Shown here: positions 46,545 to 54,017 of the stretch, piece after piece
Numbering within the stretch: the first letter of the stretch is position 1
Layout: the number at the start of each line of letters is the position of its first letter
Assembly: GCF_004917075.1 (NCBI RefSeq)
Contig: NZ_SSYB01000005.1
Location: 186,001-250,000, forward strand
Source of the DNA: Geomonas edaphica
GTDB taxonomy: Bacteria; Desulfobacterota; Desulfuromonadia; Geobacterales; Geobacteraceae
Length of the DNA stretch: 64,000 nucleotides
Reading direction: 5' to 3'
Made by a program: the position numbers and the translations under genes
Notes under the pieces: model-generated
The model's database searches: none
Told to the model about the DNA's origin: nothing
What the model saw: only the letters and a program-made list of their open reading frames with translations

Positions 46545-46584
46545 CTACTGTGGGCCAACCGTTAGATTCCCACCATATGCTGAT

Positions 46585-46618
46585 GTGACAACTGGTAATC
46601 CTGTATTCGGATTGTCAC
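46585..46618. promoter_or_regulatory. Inverted repeat upstream of the hybrid kinase
   Basis: GTGACAA (46585-46591) faces TTGTCAC (46612-46618) across 20 bp, about 85 bp before the kinase start. Half-site spacing of about 2.5 helical turns suits a dimeric regulator; no family is assigned. Confidence 0.4.
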
Positions 46619-46702
46619 GTTCAGAGACGAGTTGATTTCTGCTAAGCTAACACAGTATTTTGCCGATGTTTACAGTAACAACTGTGCGCCGAGAGATGTC
46701 AC

Positions 46703-49702
46703 ATGACTCGTTCTTCCACACTTTCCACCCGTTTTCTGCTGCTGCTTATCACCTTCGTCGTTGCCCTGCCGGCTGCGGGCGTCATCATTTACTCCGGGAT
46801 ACAGTTCCGCAACGCCATGATAGACGACGCCGGGAAGGAGACACTGCGTGTTACCGAAAGGATCGGTGCCGAGCAGCGCAACCTCGTGGTGGCGGCTGAG
46901 CAACTCATGACCTCGCTGGCGCAACTCCCCGAGGTAAAGGCGCGTGACGCGGCTCGGGTCGAGCCGATCCTAAAAGAGCTGCGCAAGTTGAACCCGATGT
47001 ACGGCAACATCATCGTTGCGGATCGGCAGGGACGGGTCTGGGCAACCGCCATGCCGATGCGCCAGCAACTGATCACCTCAGACCGCCGCTTTTTCAAAGC
47101 CGCCTTGGCCAGTGGCAGACTTTCCTCGGGCGAGTACGTGGTAAGCAGGATCACGACGAGGCCCATCTTCAACCTCGGCTACCCGCTCAAGGACGAGAAA
47201 GGGGCGGTGGTCGGCGTCATCAGCGTCACCCTCAATATCGAGAACTACCAGTCCCTGCTGCAGCAGATGCACCTGCCGGTAGGGACCAGCTTCGTGATAC
47301 TGGACCACAAGGGGGTCATTCTCGCCAGGGGGATAGACCCGGAACACTACCTCGGCAAACCCTACCCCGCAAATGCCTTCAAGAAACTCCAGGAGGGACC
47401 CGACCGTGGGACCCACATCAGAGGCGGGCTCCAGGGGGACAAGCGCATCATCTCCTACCTCAAGCTTTGGCTTCCCGGCGAAAACACCCCTTACATGTAC
47501 GTCACCGCCGGAATACCGATCGAGGCCGCCACGCGCAACGCAGACCGCTCGCTTGCCTACAGCATGACTTTGCTGTCGTCGTTTCTGCTCCTTGCGTGCC
47601 TCGCAGCCATCTTCATCGGCAAGCGCTGTTTGGGCGACCGCATCAAGATCCTCGAGGAAGCCTCCAGGCGGTTGGCCGATGGGGAGACGGGTATGAAGGT
47701 ATCCGACTTGGTGCATGGGGGGGAACTTGGCGGGCTCGCCCGCACCTTCGACGCCATGGCGGAACAGCTGCGTGCCAGGGAGGACGCGCTCGCGCGCAGC
47801 GAGGCCTTCATGAACACCATCATCGAGACGGAGCCCGAGTGCGTCAAGATGCTCGACTCGGAGGGGTGCCTGCAGATGATGAACCGCGCGGGTCTCAACA
47901 TGATCGACGCGGACTCCTTCGCGCAGGTAGAGGGAAAGTGTGTCTTTAACAGGATCGCCCCGGAATTCAAAGAGGCTTTCAAGGAACTGACCCGTAACGT
48001 GTTCCGCGGCATCCCCGGCAACCTGGTATTTCAGACCTCGGGGCTTAAGGGAAGGCGCGTCTGGCTCGACACCCATGCGGTCCCCTTCCGCAACGACCGC
48101 GGAGAGATCGTGTCGCTGCTCGGCATCACCAGGGACATCACCGAGCAGATGAAGAGCGAGGAGCAGCGTCAGGAGACGTTACTGCTTTTCGAGTCGCTCC
48201 TGCAGTACTCGCCCATGGGGATCCGCATCTTTGACGGTGAATCAGGCAAATGTATCCTGCTGAACCAGGCGACTGCGGACATCGCGGGTGGGGATGTGGA
48301 GCAGATGCAGCAGCAGAACTTCCGCTTATTGCAGTCCTGGCGGGAAAGCGGTCTGTTGGAGGCGGCTGAAACGGTTCTCGGCGACGGCATCGCGCGTGTT
48401 CACGAGGTGGAGCTGCATACGAGCTTCGGCAAGGACATCGCCATGTCGTACGTGCTTTCCCGGCTCATGATCAAGGAGAAGAAGCATCTCCTTGTGGTCG
48501 GACGTGATGTGACCGATGAAAGGCGGCTGACTGAGGACAAGAAAAGGATGGAAGCCCAGATGCTGCATGTTCAGAAGCTGGAGAGCCTGGGAGTTCTGGC
48601 GGGAGGGATCGCCCACGACTTCAACAACATCCTGATGGCGATCATGGGGAACGCGGAACTGGCTCTGCTAAGGCTCCCACAGGAATCTCCCGTACGTGGG
48701 AACCTGCAGAACATAGAAAAATCGTCACAACGGGCGGCCGACCTGGCCCAGCAGATGCTCGCTTATTCCGGCAAGGGGAGTTTTCTCATCGAGGAGGTCA
48801 ACGTCAACGCTCTCGTCGAGGAAATGAGGCACATGTTGGATGTCTCCATTTCTAAGAAGGTGGAGATGCACCTTGAGCTTGCCGAGGATCTCCCCCTGGT
48901 GGAAGTCGATGCGACGCAGATCCGCCAAGTGGTCATGAACCTTGTCATCAACGCCTCCGAAGCGATCGGCGACAAAAACGGCGTCATCTCGATCAGGACC
49001 GGCGCGCGGCGGTGCGACGCCGTAACGCTCTCGCAGCTGTGGCTAAACGACAGACTCCAGGAGGGGCTGTACGTCTACCTCGAGGTTTCCGACAACGGGT
49101 GCGGCATGGCCCCCGAAACCGTTGCTAAGATATTCGATCCCTTTTTCACCACCAAGTTCACCGGGCGCGGCCTCGGAATGGCGGCGGTCCTCGGCATAGT
49201 GCGTGGGCATAACGGTACCATAGAGGTCCGCAGCGAGCCGGGCGAAGGGTCAAGCTTCACCGTCTTTATCCCGGCCGTCTCGGGAGATGCGCGGCCGCAG
49301 CCGCAAGCGCAGGAAGCACTCCCTGCGCCGACCGGCACCGGGACCGTTCTTCTAGTAGATGACGAGGAGACCATCCGCAGTCTCGGGACGGAGATGCTGG
49401 AAACCCTGGGGTATCACGTGTTGACTGCGGAGGACGGGGCTGCCGCCATAGAAATCTTCCAGCGGCAAAAGGACGACATCACGTGCGTCATCCTTGACCT
49501 CACCATGCCGCATATGGACGGGGAGCAGGCGCTGCGCGTGCTGCGCTCCCTTGATACGGGGGTGCAGGTCCTCTTGTCCAGCGGCTTCAGCGAACAGGAA
49601 ATCACCCAGAGGTTCACCGGGTGGGGGCTGACTGGATTCATCCAGAAGCCGTACCGCCTCACCGATCTGAGCCGAAAGCTCCAGCTGGTTCACAAAAGCT
49701 AA
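46703..49702 (+). CDS. Hybrid sensor histidine kinase: dCache-HAMP-PAS-PAS-HisKA-HATPase-REC
   Basis: 999 residues. A first membrane helix (about 10-32), a double-Cache periplasmic sensor (about 40-280; NIIVADRQGRVWATAMP, GYPLKDEKGAVVGVISVTLN), a second helix (about 285-307) and a HAMP linker come first. Two PAS domains (about 365-490 and 495-610), HisKA with GGIAHDFNNIL, HATPase with NGCGMAPE and GRGLGMAAVLG, and a C-terminal receiver with the phosphoacceptor in ILDLTMPHMDG follow. The Cache domain should bind a small extracellular molecule. No partner regulator is adjacent, so output may go through a phosphorelay elsewhere. Confidence 0.93.
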   Translation: MTRSSTLSTRFLLLLITFVVALPAAGVIIYSGIQFRNAMIDDAGKETLRVTERIGAEQRNLVVAAEQLMTSLAQLPEVKARDAARVEPILKELRKLNPMYGNIIVADRQGRVWATAMPMRQQLITSDRRFFKAALASGRLSSGEYVVSRITTRPIFNLGYPLKDEKGAVVGVISVTLNIENYQSLLQQMHLPVGTSFVILDHKGVILARGIDPEHYLGKPYPANAFKKLQEGPDRGTHIRGGLQGDKRIISYLKLWLPGENTPYMYVTAGIPIEAATRNADRSLAYSMTLLSSFLLLACLAAIFIGKRCLGDRIKILEEASRRLADGETGMKVSDLVHGGELGGLARTFDAMAEQLRAREDALARSEAFMNTIIETEPECVKMLDSEGCLQMMNRAGLNMIDADSFAQVEGKCVFNRIAPEFKEAFKELTRNVFRGIPGNLVFQTSGLKGRRVWLDTHAVPFRNDRGEIVSLLGITRDITEQMKSEEQRQETLLLFESLLQYSPMGIRIFDGESGKCILLNQATADIAGGDVEQMQQQNFRLLQSWRESGLLEAAETVLGDGIARVHEVELHTSFGKDIAMSYVLSRLMIKEKKHLLVVGRDVTDERRLTEDKKRMEAQMLHVQKLESLGVLAGGIAHDFNNILMAIMGNAELALLRLPQESPVRGNLQNIEKSSQRAADLAQQMLAYSGKGSFLIEEVNVNALVEEMRHMLDVSISKKVEMHLELAEDLPLVEVDATQIRQVVMNLVINASEAIGDKNGVISIRTGARRCDAVTLSQLWLNDRLQEGLYVYLEVSDNGCGMAPETVAKIFDPFFTTKFTGRGLGMAAVLGIVRGHNGTIEVRSEPGEGSSFTVFIPAVSGDARPQPQAQEALPAPTGTGTVLLVDDEETIRSLGTEMLETLGYHVLTAEDGAAAIEIFQRQKDDITCVILDLTMPHMDGEQALRVLRSLDTGVQVLLSSGFSEQEITQRFTGWGLTGFIQKPYRLTDLSRKLQLVHKS

Positions 49703-49740
49703 GAGCCGAGAACTGAGACAGGCGGTTCCCTTTGCTTTGT

Positions 49741-50361
49741 TCAGCGCTTCGCGGCGCTGCCGCGATAGGTGTACCCTGCAATCCTTGGCACGCCGCCCAT
49801 ATAATCCTCGTCCATCTCCAGGATGCGGAAGCCGCCGGTCACGAGAAGCGTCGGGATGGGGCGGTCCAGGTGGCATCCCCCGGCCGCGTGTTTCCACCAT
49901 GGTGTGATCCGCTTCTGCCACTTAAGGATCGATGCGTCCGGTGCCGCGCCGTGTTCGCAGAACAATAGCCTACCCTGCACCTTGAGCACGCGCCGCATTT
50001 CGGCCAGTGCTCCCCGCCAGTCTGCGATACTGCACAGGGTGAACGTGAGCAGTACCGTGTCTACTGTCGCGTCGCCAAGCGGGATCCGCGCCGCCGGCAG
50101 ATCCAGCCATTCCACCTGAATTCCGCTGCGCTTAACGTTTTCCGCCGCCACCCTGCGCATACCCGGGGACGGCTCCAGACCCCAGACGCGGGTGACCTTA
50201 TCCTTGTCGTAAAACGGCAGGTTCAGCGCCGTTCCCATCCCCACTTCCAGGACGTTGCCTTGCGCCTGAGGGACGATCAGCGCCCGCTGACGTGCCAGCG
50301 GCTTCATGCCGCAGACGCAGTTGGTGAGGTGTGGCAGGCAGTGCTCATTGTACATGTCCAT
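49741..50361 (-). CDS. Class I SAM-dependent methyltransferase (UbiE-like)
   Basis: 206 residues. The SAM-binding motif VLEVGMGTALNLPFY, acidic LEPSPGM and the DTVLLTFTLCSIAD block place it in the methyltransferase type 11/UbiE group; the substrate is unknown. The ATG at 50361 was chosen because GAGGTGATCA, an excellent ribosome-binding site, precedes it; a longer ORF would add 21 residues. It contains a CVCGM motif near the N-terminus. It is convergent with the hybrid kinase and stands alone. Confidence 0.8.
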   Translation of the reverse strand: MDMYNEHCLPHLTNCVCGMKPLARQRALIVPQAQGNVLEVGMGTALNLPFYDKDKVTRVWGLEPSPGMRRVAAENVKRSGIQVEWLDLPAARIPLGDATVDTVLLTFTLCSIADWRGALAEMRRVLKVQGRLLFCEHGAAPDASILKWQKRITPWWKHAAGGCHLDRPIPTLLVTGGFRILEMDEDYMGGVPRIAGYTYRGSAAKR

Positions 50362-50454
50362 CTTGATCACCTCTTGCTTCTCAATCATGGCTGCATAACC
50401 TGAAAGCGTCTCGTATGGCAACACATTTGTTTGTTCTTCAAGAGAGGTGTCTGG

Positions 50455-51375
50455 CTAGACCAGTATCCAGATGGTGAGCGGGAGCGTTAGGAAGGAGAGG
50501 CAGGTCTGGGCGGTGATGATGGCCGCCATGCTGTCATGGTCGCCTCCCATCTGCCGCGAGAGTATGTAGGAGGCCGGTGAGGTGGGGACGCTGAAAAGAA
50601 GCAGCACGACCCCTGCGGCGGTGCCGGACAGGCCGGTCGCCGAGGCGAGCTGCCAGGCGACCAACGGCTTGCAGAGGAACTGGATGGTGCAGCTTGCGAC
50701 GAGCGGCTGCCAGTGCAACGCGAGGTTCCCGGCGCGGTAGGCGGCGCCTACGGCCATGAGCCCGAGCGGGAAGGCCGCCTTTCCTGCCAAAAGAAGGGTC
50801 CCGTCCAGCGCGGCGGGAAGCTTGAGTCCGGAAGCGTTGAGCGCAATACCTGCCACGCATGCGATGATGAGGGGATTGCGTGTCAGATCCCGTACGAGCC
50901 GCTTGAAATCGATGCCGGCACTGTTGCCGACGGTGAGCGAGAAGGCCGAGACGCAGAGCACGTTGATGAGCACGATCATGAAGCCGGCGCCGAGGGCCGC
51001 GAGGAATAGACCCTCCTTGCCGAACAGGCTCTCGGCGAGTGCCAGGGCGACGAAGGTGTTGAAACGCACCCCTCCCTGGAAAAGCGATGTGAAGACGCCC
51101 CCTCCCATGCGCCGGTTGGCGACTCCCCAGATAACGACCAGCAGGGCACTGGCGACGATGACCCCCTCGACGGTGAGCAGGATGTTGAGCCAGGGGAGCG
51201 TCCCGATCTTCTTACCCGCGAGGCTGTGGATGAGCGCGGCCGGCATGAGCAGGAAGTAGGTGAGCCTTTCAGCGGAGGGCCAGAACGAGGAGGGGAGAAA
51301 CTCGCTGCGCCTTATCAGGAAGCCGACCAGGATCAGCGAGAGAACCGGTGTGAGGGCGGTGATGATGGTTGCCAT
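50455..51375 (-). CDS. AEC (auxin efflux carrier) family transporter
   Basis: 306 residues, about ten membrane helices in two inverted halves. It matches the AEC/malonate-transporter family (VLSLILVGFLIRR; NPLIIACVAGIALN; FSVPTSPASYILSRQMGGD). Such carriers export or exchange carboxylates or other small anions. AAGGAG precedes the ATG at 51375. The LysR gene immediately upstream on the same strand probably regulates it. Confidence 0.88.
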   Translation of the reverse strand: MATIITALTPVLSLILVGFLIRRSEFLPSSFWPSAERLTYFLLMPAALIHSLAGKKIGTLPWLNILLTVEGVIVASALLVVIWGVANRRMGGGVFTSLFQGGVRFNTFVALALAESLFGKEGLFLAALGAGFMIVLINVLCVSAFSLTVGNSAGIDFKRLVRDLTRNPLIIACVAGIALNASGLKLPAALDGTLLLAGKAAFPLGLMAVGAAYRAGNLALHWQPLVASCTIQFLCKPLVAWQLASATGLSGTAAGVVLLLFSVPTSPASYILSRQMGGDHDSMAAIITAQTCLSFLTLPLTIWILV

Positions 51376-51447
51376 GCTACTCTCCTTTACTTCGGTGAGG
51401 TGAGAGTAACATGGGGGACAGTTTGGCAAAAGTTGATAATTCTTGCG

Positions 51448-52344
51448 TTAGGCTTGAGTATTTCTTGAGGGTCGGCACTCCGCTTGGAGTTCGTCCAGCA
51501 CCAGTTGTGTGAGCGCCAAGCGCGGGTGACGCAGTTTCTGGTACATCCCGACCCGCCTGGTCAACTGCGGGGTTCCGAACGGGGCGAGGCTGAAATGCCC
51601 CTGCGCCTTATCGAGGCGCTGCCGGTTCAACGGCACGACGGCGATGCCGAGCCCCTGTTCCACGAGGCTGATCGCCGCCTCCAGGGAGTCGAACTCCATC
51701 ACCTCGCGCGGCTTTATCCCCTGTGCCAGCAAATGGGCGTCCACGAGGGCCCCGGCCCACGCGGTCTTGTCGAAGCGAACGAAGGGGTAGGTCTCGAAAA
51801 GTTCCTGCACCGTCGTGGCTGCAGCACCCTGCGGGGCGACCACGAAGAAGGGCTCCTCGTCGTACGCCTGCCACCGGCAGTGCGGCGGGATGGCGAAGGG
51901 GGGCTCGGTGGTGAGCGCCGCGTCGAGATCCCCCTCTTCGACCTGGCGCACGAGCTCTGCCGACAGGCTCGAGACCAGGCGCACCTGCATCTCCTCGTGC
52001 GTTTTGCGCAGCCGCCCGAGTACTGGGGGGAGAGGACCGGTGAGCACGGTGGGGACCACCCCCAGCGTCAGCACCCCTTTGATGGCGCCCGAGGGCGAGA
52101 GGTCCGCCTTGATCCCGTCGTAGATGTCGAGGATCTCGCGGACTCGCTCCACGACCAGTTTGCCGTTCATGTTGAGTTTGGGGCTGCGTCCGGTCCGCTC
52201 GAAGAGCTGCACGCCGAATTCCTCTTCCAGGTTCCTGATCTGGAGGCTCACGGCGGATTGGGTTAACCCCATCTGTTCTGCGGCGGCGGCAAAACTCCCT
52301 TTGCCGGCGACTGCTGCGAGGATGCGAAGGCTGCGCAAGGACAT
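51448..52344 (-). CDS. LysR-family transcriptional regulator
   Basis: 298 residues. The N-terminal winged HTH (SLRSLRILAAVAGKGSFAAA; LTQSAVSLQIRNLEEEFG) is followed by a periplasmic-binding-like effector domain. The ATG at 52344 has GGAG upstream; a TTG four codons earlier is less likely. The co-oriented AEC transporter gene starts 72 bp downstream, so the effector may be that carrier's substrate. This is inferred from context. Confidence 0.9.
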   Translation of the reverse strand: MSLRSLRILAAVAGKGSFAAAAEQMGLTQSAVSLQIRNLEEEFGVQLFERTGRSPKLNMNGKLVVERVREILDIYDGIKADLSPSGAIKGVLTLGVVPTVLTGPLPPVLGRLRKTHEEMQVRLVSSLSAELVRQVEEGDLDAALTTEPPFAIPPHCRWQAYDEEPFFVVAPQGAAATTVQELFETYPFVRFDKTAWAGALVDAHLLAQGIKPREVMEFDSLEAAISLVEQGLGIAVVPLNRQRLDKAQGHFSLAPFGTPQLTRRVGMYQKLRHPRLALTQLVLDELQAECRPSRNTQA

Positions 52345-52366
52345 TTGTAACTCCAAGAACGATGGT

Positions 52367-52714
52367 TCAAATATGCAGTTGTTCCAATGAGATCCCCAGC
52401 GCAGCGGCTATCTTTCTAAGAGTTGCCAGCCGTGGGCGTGCGGTGGGATGCTCGAACTTCGCAACGGCGGCTTGCGATACATTCAGCCGCTTTGCGAGGT
52501 CCTCCTGCTTCAAGCCAAGTTCTTCCCGCCAGGCCCTTATCAGAGACATGTCGTGCAGCACGTGAGCTTCGACAACGGACTGGGGGATTCCTGAGGCCTG
52601 GGCTTTCTCAGCCTCCAGCATAGGGCGAATGCGCTGGAACTCTTCCCATGGCACCAGCACAAAAGCTGGTTGACCTCCATGCTCGATGATTTGATATTCA
52701 GTCGGTTCGCTCAT
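52367..52714 (-). CDS. HTH antitoxin of a type II toxin-antitoxin pair
   Basis: 115 residues in two parts. An N-terminal Phd/YefM-like segment (GGQPAFVLVPWEEFQRI) is followed by a C-terminal Xre/Cro helix-turn-helix (about 65-112; LGLKQEDLAKRLNVSQAAVAKFE). It should neutralise the neighbouring RelE-type toxin and repress the operon. It lies downstream of the toxin and overlaps it by 17 bp, the HigBA-like order. Confidence 0.85.
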   Translation of the reverse strand: MSEPTEYQIIEHGGQPAFVLVPWEEFQRIRPMLEAEKAQASGIPQSVVEAHVLHDMSLIRAWREELGLKQEDLAKRLNVSQAAVAKFEHPTARPRLATLRKIAAALGISLEQLHI

Positions 52715-52952
52715 CGCGTTTTTTGATCTCCTCTACACTGACGATGTCGATTTCCTCCTGCACGTTAAGTAGCACGCGCCAGTCTCCCACCCGCATCCTG
52801 TGAGTGTACCTGTGACCGACAAGTTGCTTGACGTTTGGACAGGAAGAAAGATCTACGAGACTCCGGGCAGCCAATACTATCCTCTGCTGTACGGAGCGGT
52901 CGCCGATTTTTTTGAGCTGTTTCACAGCCTTTGGTTGCCAGACAACTTCCAT
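52698..52952 (-). CDS. RelE/ParE-family toxin
   Basis: 84 residues. The compact RelE/ParE fold is seen in VVWQPKAVKQLKKI, HRYTHRMRVGDWRVLLNV and the C-terminal IDIVSVEEIKKR. The basic residues around RMRVGDWR match the active surface of mRNA-cleaving RelE toxins, though a ParE-type gyrase target cannot be excluded. The ATG is only one base after a TATAAT, so the true start site may lie elsewhere or the message may be leaderless. Confidence 0.85.
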   Translation of the reverse strand: MEVVWQPKAVKQLKKIGDRSVQQRIVLAARSLVDLSSCPNVKQLVGHRYTHRMRVGDWRVLLNVQEEIDIVSVEEIKKRDERTD

Positions 52953-52953
52953 T

Positions 52954-52973
52954 ATTATAACCTGATATAACCT
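52954..52973 (-). promoter_or_regulatory. Toxin-antitoxin promoter/operator with 10-bp direct repeat
   Basis: AGGTTATA occurs twice at a 10-bp pitch on the minus strand (52973-52966, 52963-52956). It overlaps TATAAT (52959-52954), with TTGATC 16 bp upstream of that -10. It is a plausible site for the HTH antitoxin. The remaining 52981-53269 contains no recognisable gene or repeat beyond an extended -10-like TGTTATGCT at 53163-53171. Confidence 0.5.
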
Positions 52974-53269
52974 TTGATCAATAGGAAATTTGGCCGCCGC
53001 TCAACGATCAACGAACCCCGACCCTGTTGATGGTCCCGCTGTCGTAATCGGGCATGAAAACTGGCACATTATATCGGCGCGACCTTGGTTGTCCATGCGT
53101 AGCGCGGGAGCGCGGGGGACGGCTCATGAACTACATTTGAATTGATAAAGGTTGGGGGCGCATGTTATGCTGCGTTGCCTAAAACTCATTGGAGTGGGGA
53201 GTGGTATCATCCCCGGACCGGTGCGGGAACCTTGAATATGTCTTGGAAGAGTTTGAATTGGAGGGAGCT

Positions 53270-53437
53270 ATGTCCACACCGCTCATCGCAGTAGCGGCTA
53301 TCCTGGCTGTCTTTGCTCTGGTACTGATCCCGTTGATGATGATGAAGGGCCGCGAGGAAGAGAACCACGCCCAGCAACAAGACCATCCCACCCATCAAGG
53401 AAGAAGATTCACGAAGAAAAAAAAGAAGAGGAAGTAG
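53270..53437 (+). CDS. 55-residue single-pass membrane microprotein
   Basis: A short ORF with an excellent GGAGGGAG ribosome-binding site before the ATG at 53270. It has one hydrophobic helix (PLIAVAAILAVFALVLIPLMMM) followed by a hydrophilic tail with Gln/His and a terminal Lys/Arg-rich stretch (FTKKKKKRK). The basic tail should stay in the cytoplasm. No family is recognised. It ends three bases before the convergent DUF2442 gene. Confidence 0.65.
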   Translation: MSTPLIAVAAILAVFALVLIPLMMMKGREEENHAQQQDHPTHQGRRFTKKKKKRK

Positions 53438-53440
53438 CTA

Positions 53441-53740
53441 TCAACCTTCTTTGGAGTTATCCACTCCGCCTTCCTGTTGGATGGCGCTTATGAGCGGGAA
53501 GCGTTCCGGGTGCAGAATACTGTCCAGGGTAAGATCTACATCGAGCTCCGGCCAGTACAGGTGCGTCGGTGATGCGAGTTCCACGCGGACCAGTTTCTTT
53601 ATCGGGGCGTCCTCGAACCATGGAAAGGTTTCAAAGGGAAGAAAAAGTTCCTCGCCACGCACCATAATCCAAAAGCCATGGGTGGAAACGTTGGTGACTT
53701 CAACCTCCGAAGTGTTTTCGCCATGCCTGTTGTATGTCAT
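53441..53740 (-). CDS. DUF2442-family protein
   Basis: About 99 residues. The pattern VTNVSTHGFWIMVRGEELFLPFETFPWFEDA and WPELDVDLTLDSI matches DUF2442, a small domain usually encoded next to DUF4160 or toxin-antitoxin genes; its biochemical role is unknown. The start is taken as ATG at 53740 behind GAGGA; a GTG two codons upstream is possible. It overlaps the DUF4160 gene and is translated from the same message. Confidence 0.8.
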   Translation of the reverse strand: MTYNRHGENTSEVEVTNVSTHGFWIMVRGEELFLPFETFPWFEDAPIKKLVRVELASPTHLYWPELDVDLTLDSILHPERFPLISAIQQEGGVDNSKEG

Positions 53741-53939
53741 CTTCACGTTCCTCGATCAATCTCCTGACAAGACGTAACTCGCTTCTGGACAGGCCACAGT
53801 TCTGGGCCATCTCGATTTGGGGTTCAATCCAGAATTTTGCCTCCCCCGCGTGGCCATGCACATGGATGTGCATCCGTGTTTCTTCGCGAGAAAAGAAAAA
53901 GAAGCGGAACCCGTCTTGCCTGAATACGGTGGGGCTCAC
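53700..53939 (-). CDS. DUF4160-family protein
   Basis: 79 residues. The family pattern SPTVFRQDGFRFFFFSREE, MHIHVHGHAGEAKFW and LSRSELRLVRRLIEE is complete. GTG at 53939 is chosen because GGAGG lies six bases upstream and the family begins at this point; the longer reading frame adds 18 serine-rich residues of no family match. DUF4160-DUF2442 pairs behave like mobile toxin-antitoxin-type modules in genome surveys, but activity is not established. It lies close to the RelE-type pair. Confidence 0.83.
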   Translation of the reverse strand: MSPTVFRQDGFRFFFFSREETRMHIHVHGHAGEAKFWIEPQIEMAQNCGLSRSELRLVRRLIEEREDDIQQAWRKHFGG

Positions 53940-54017
53940 GGATGCCTCCGATTCGGACGACAACAGGTTACTAGAACTGTACGTATTTGACAACCTGCTG
54001 GCCCCGTTCCGGCGGGT

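Noticed and set aside
52953-53269. Additional small gene between the toxin and the 55-residue protein
   Set aside because: No ORF with a ribosome-binding site and plausible composition is present.
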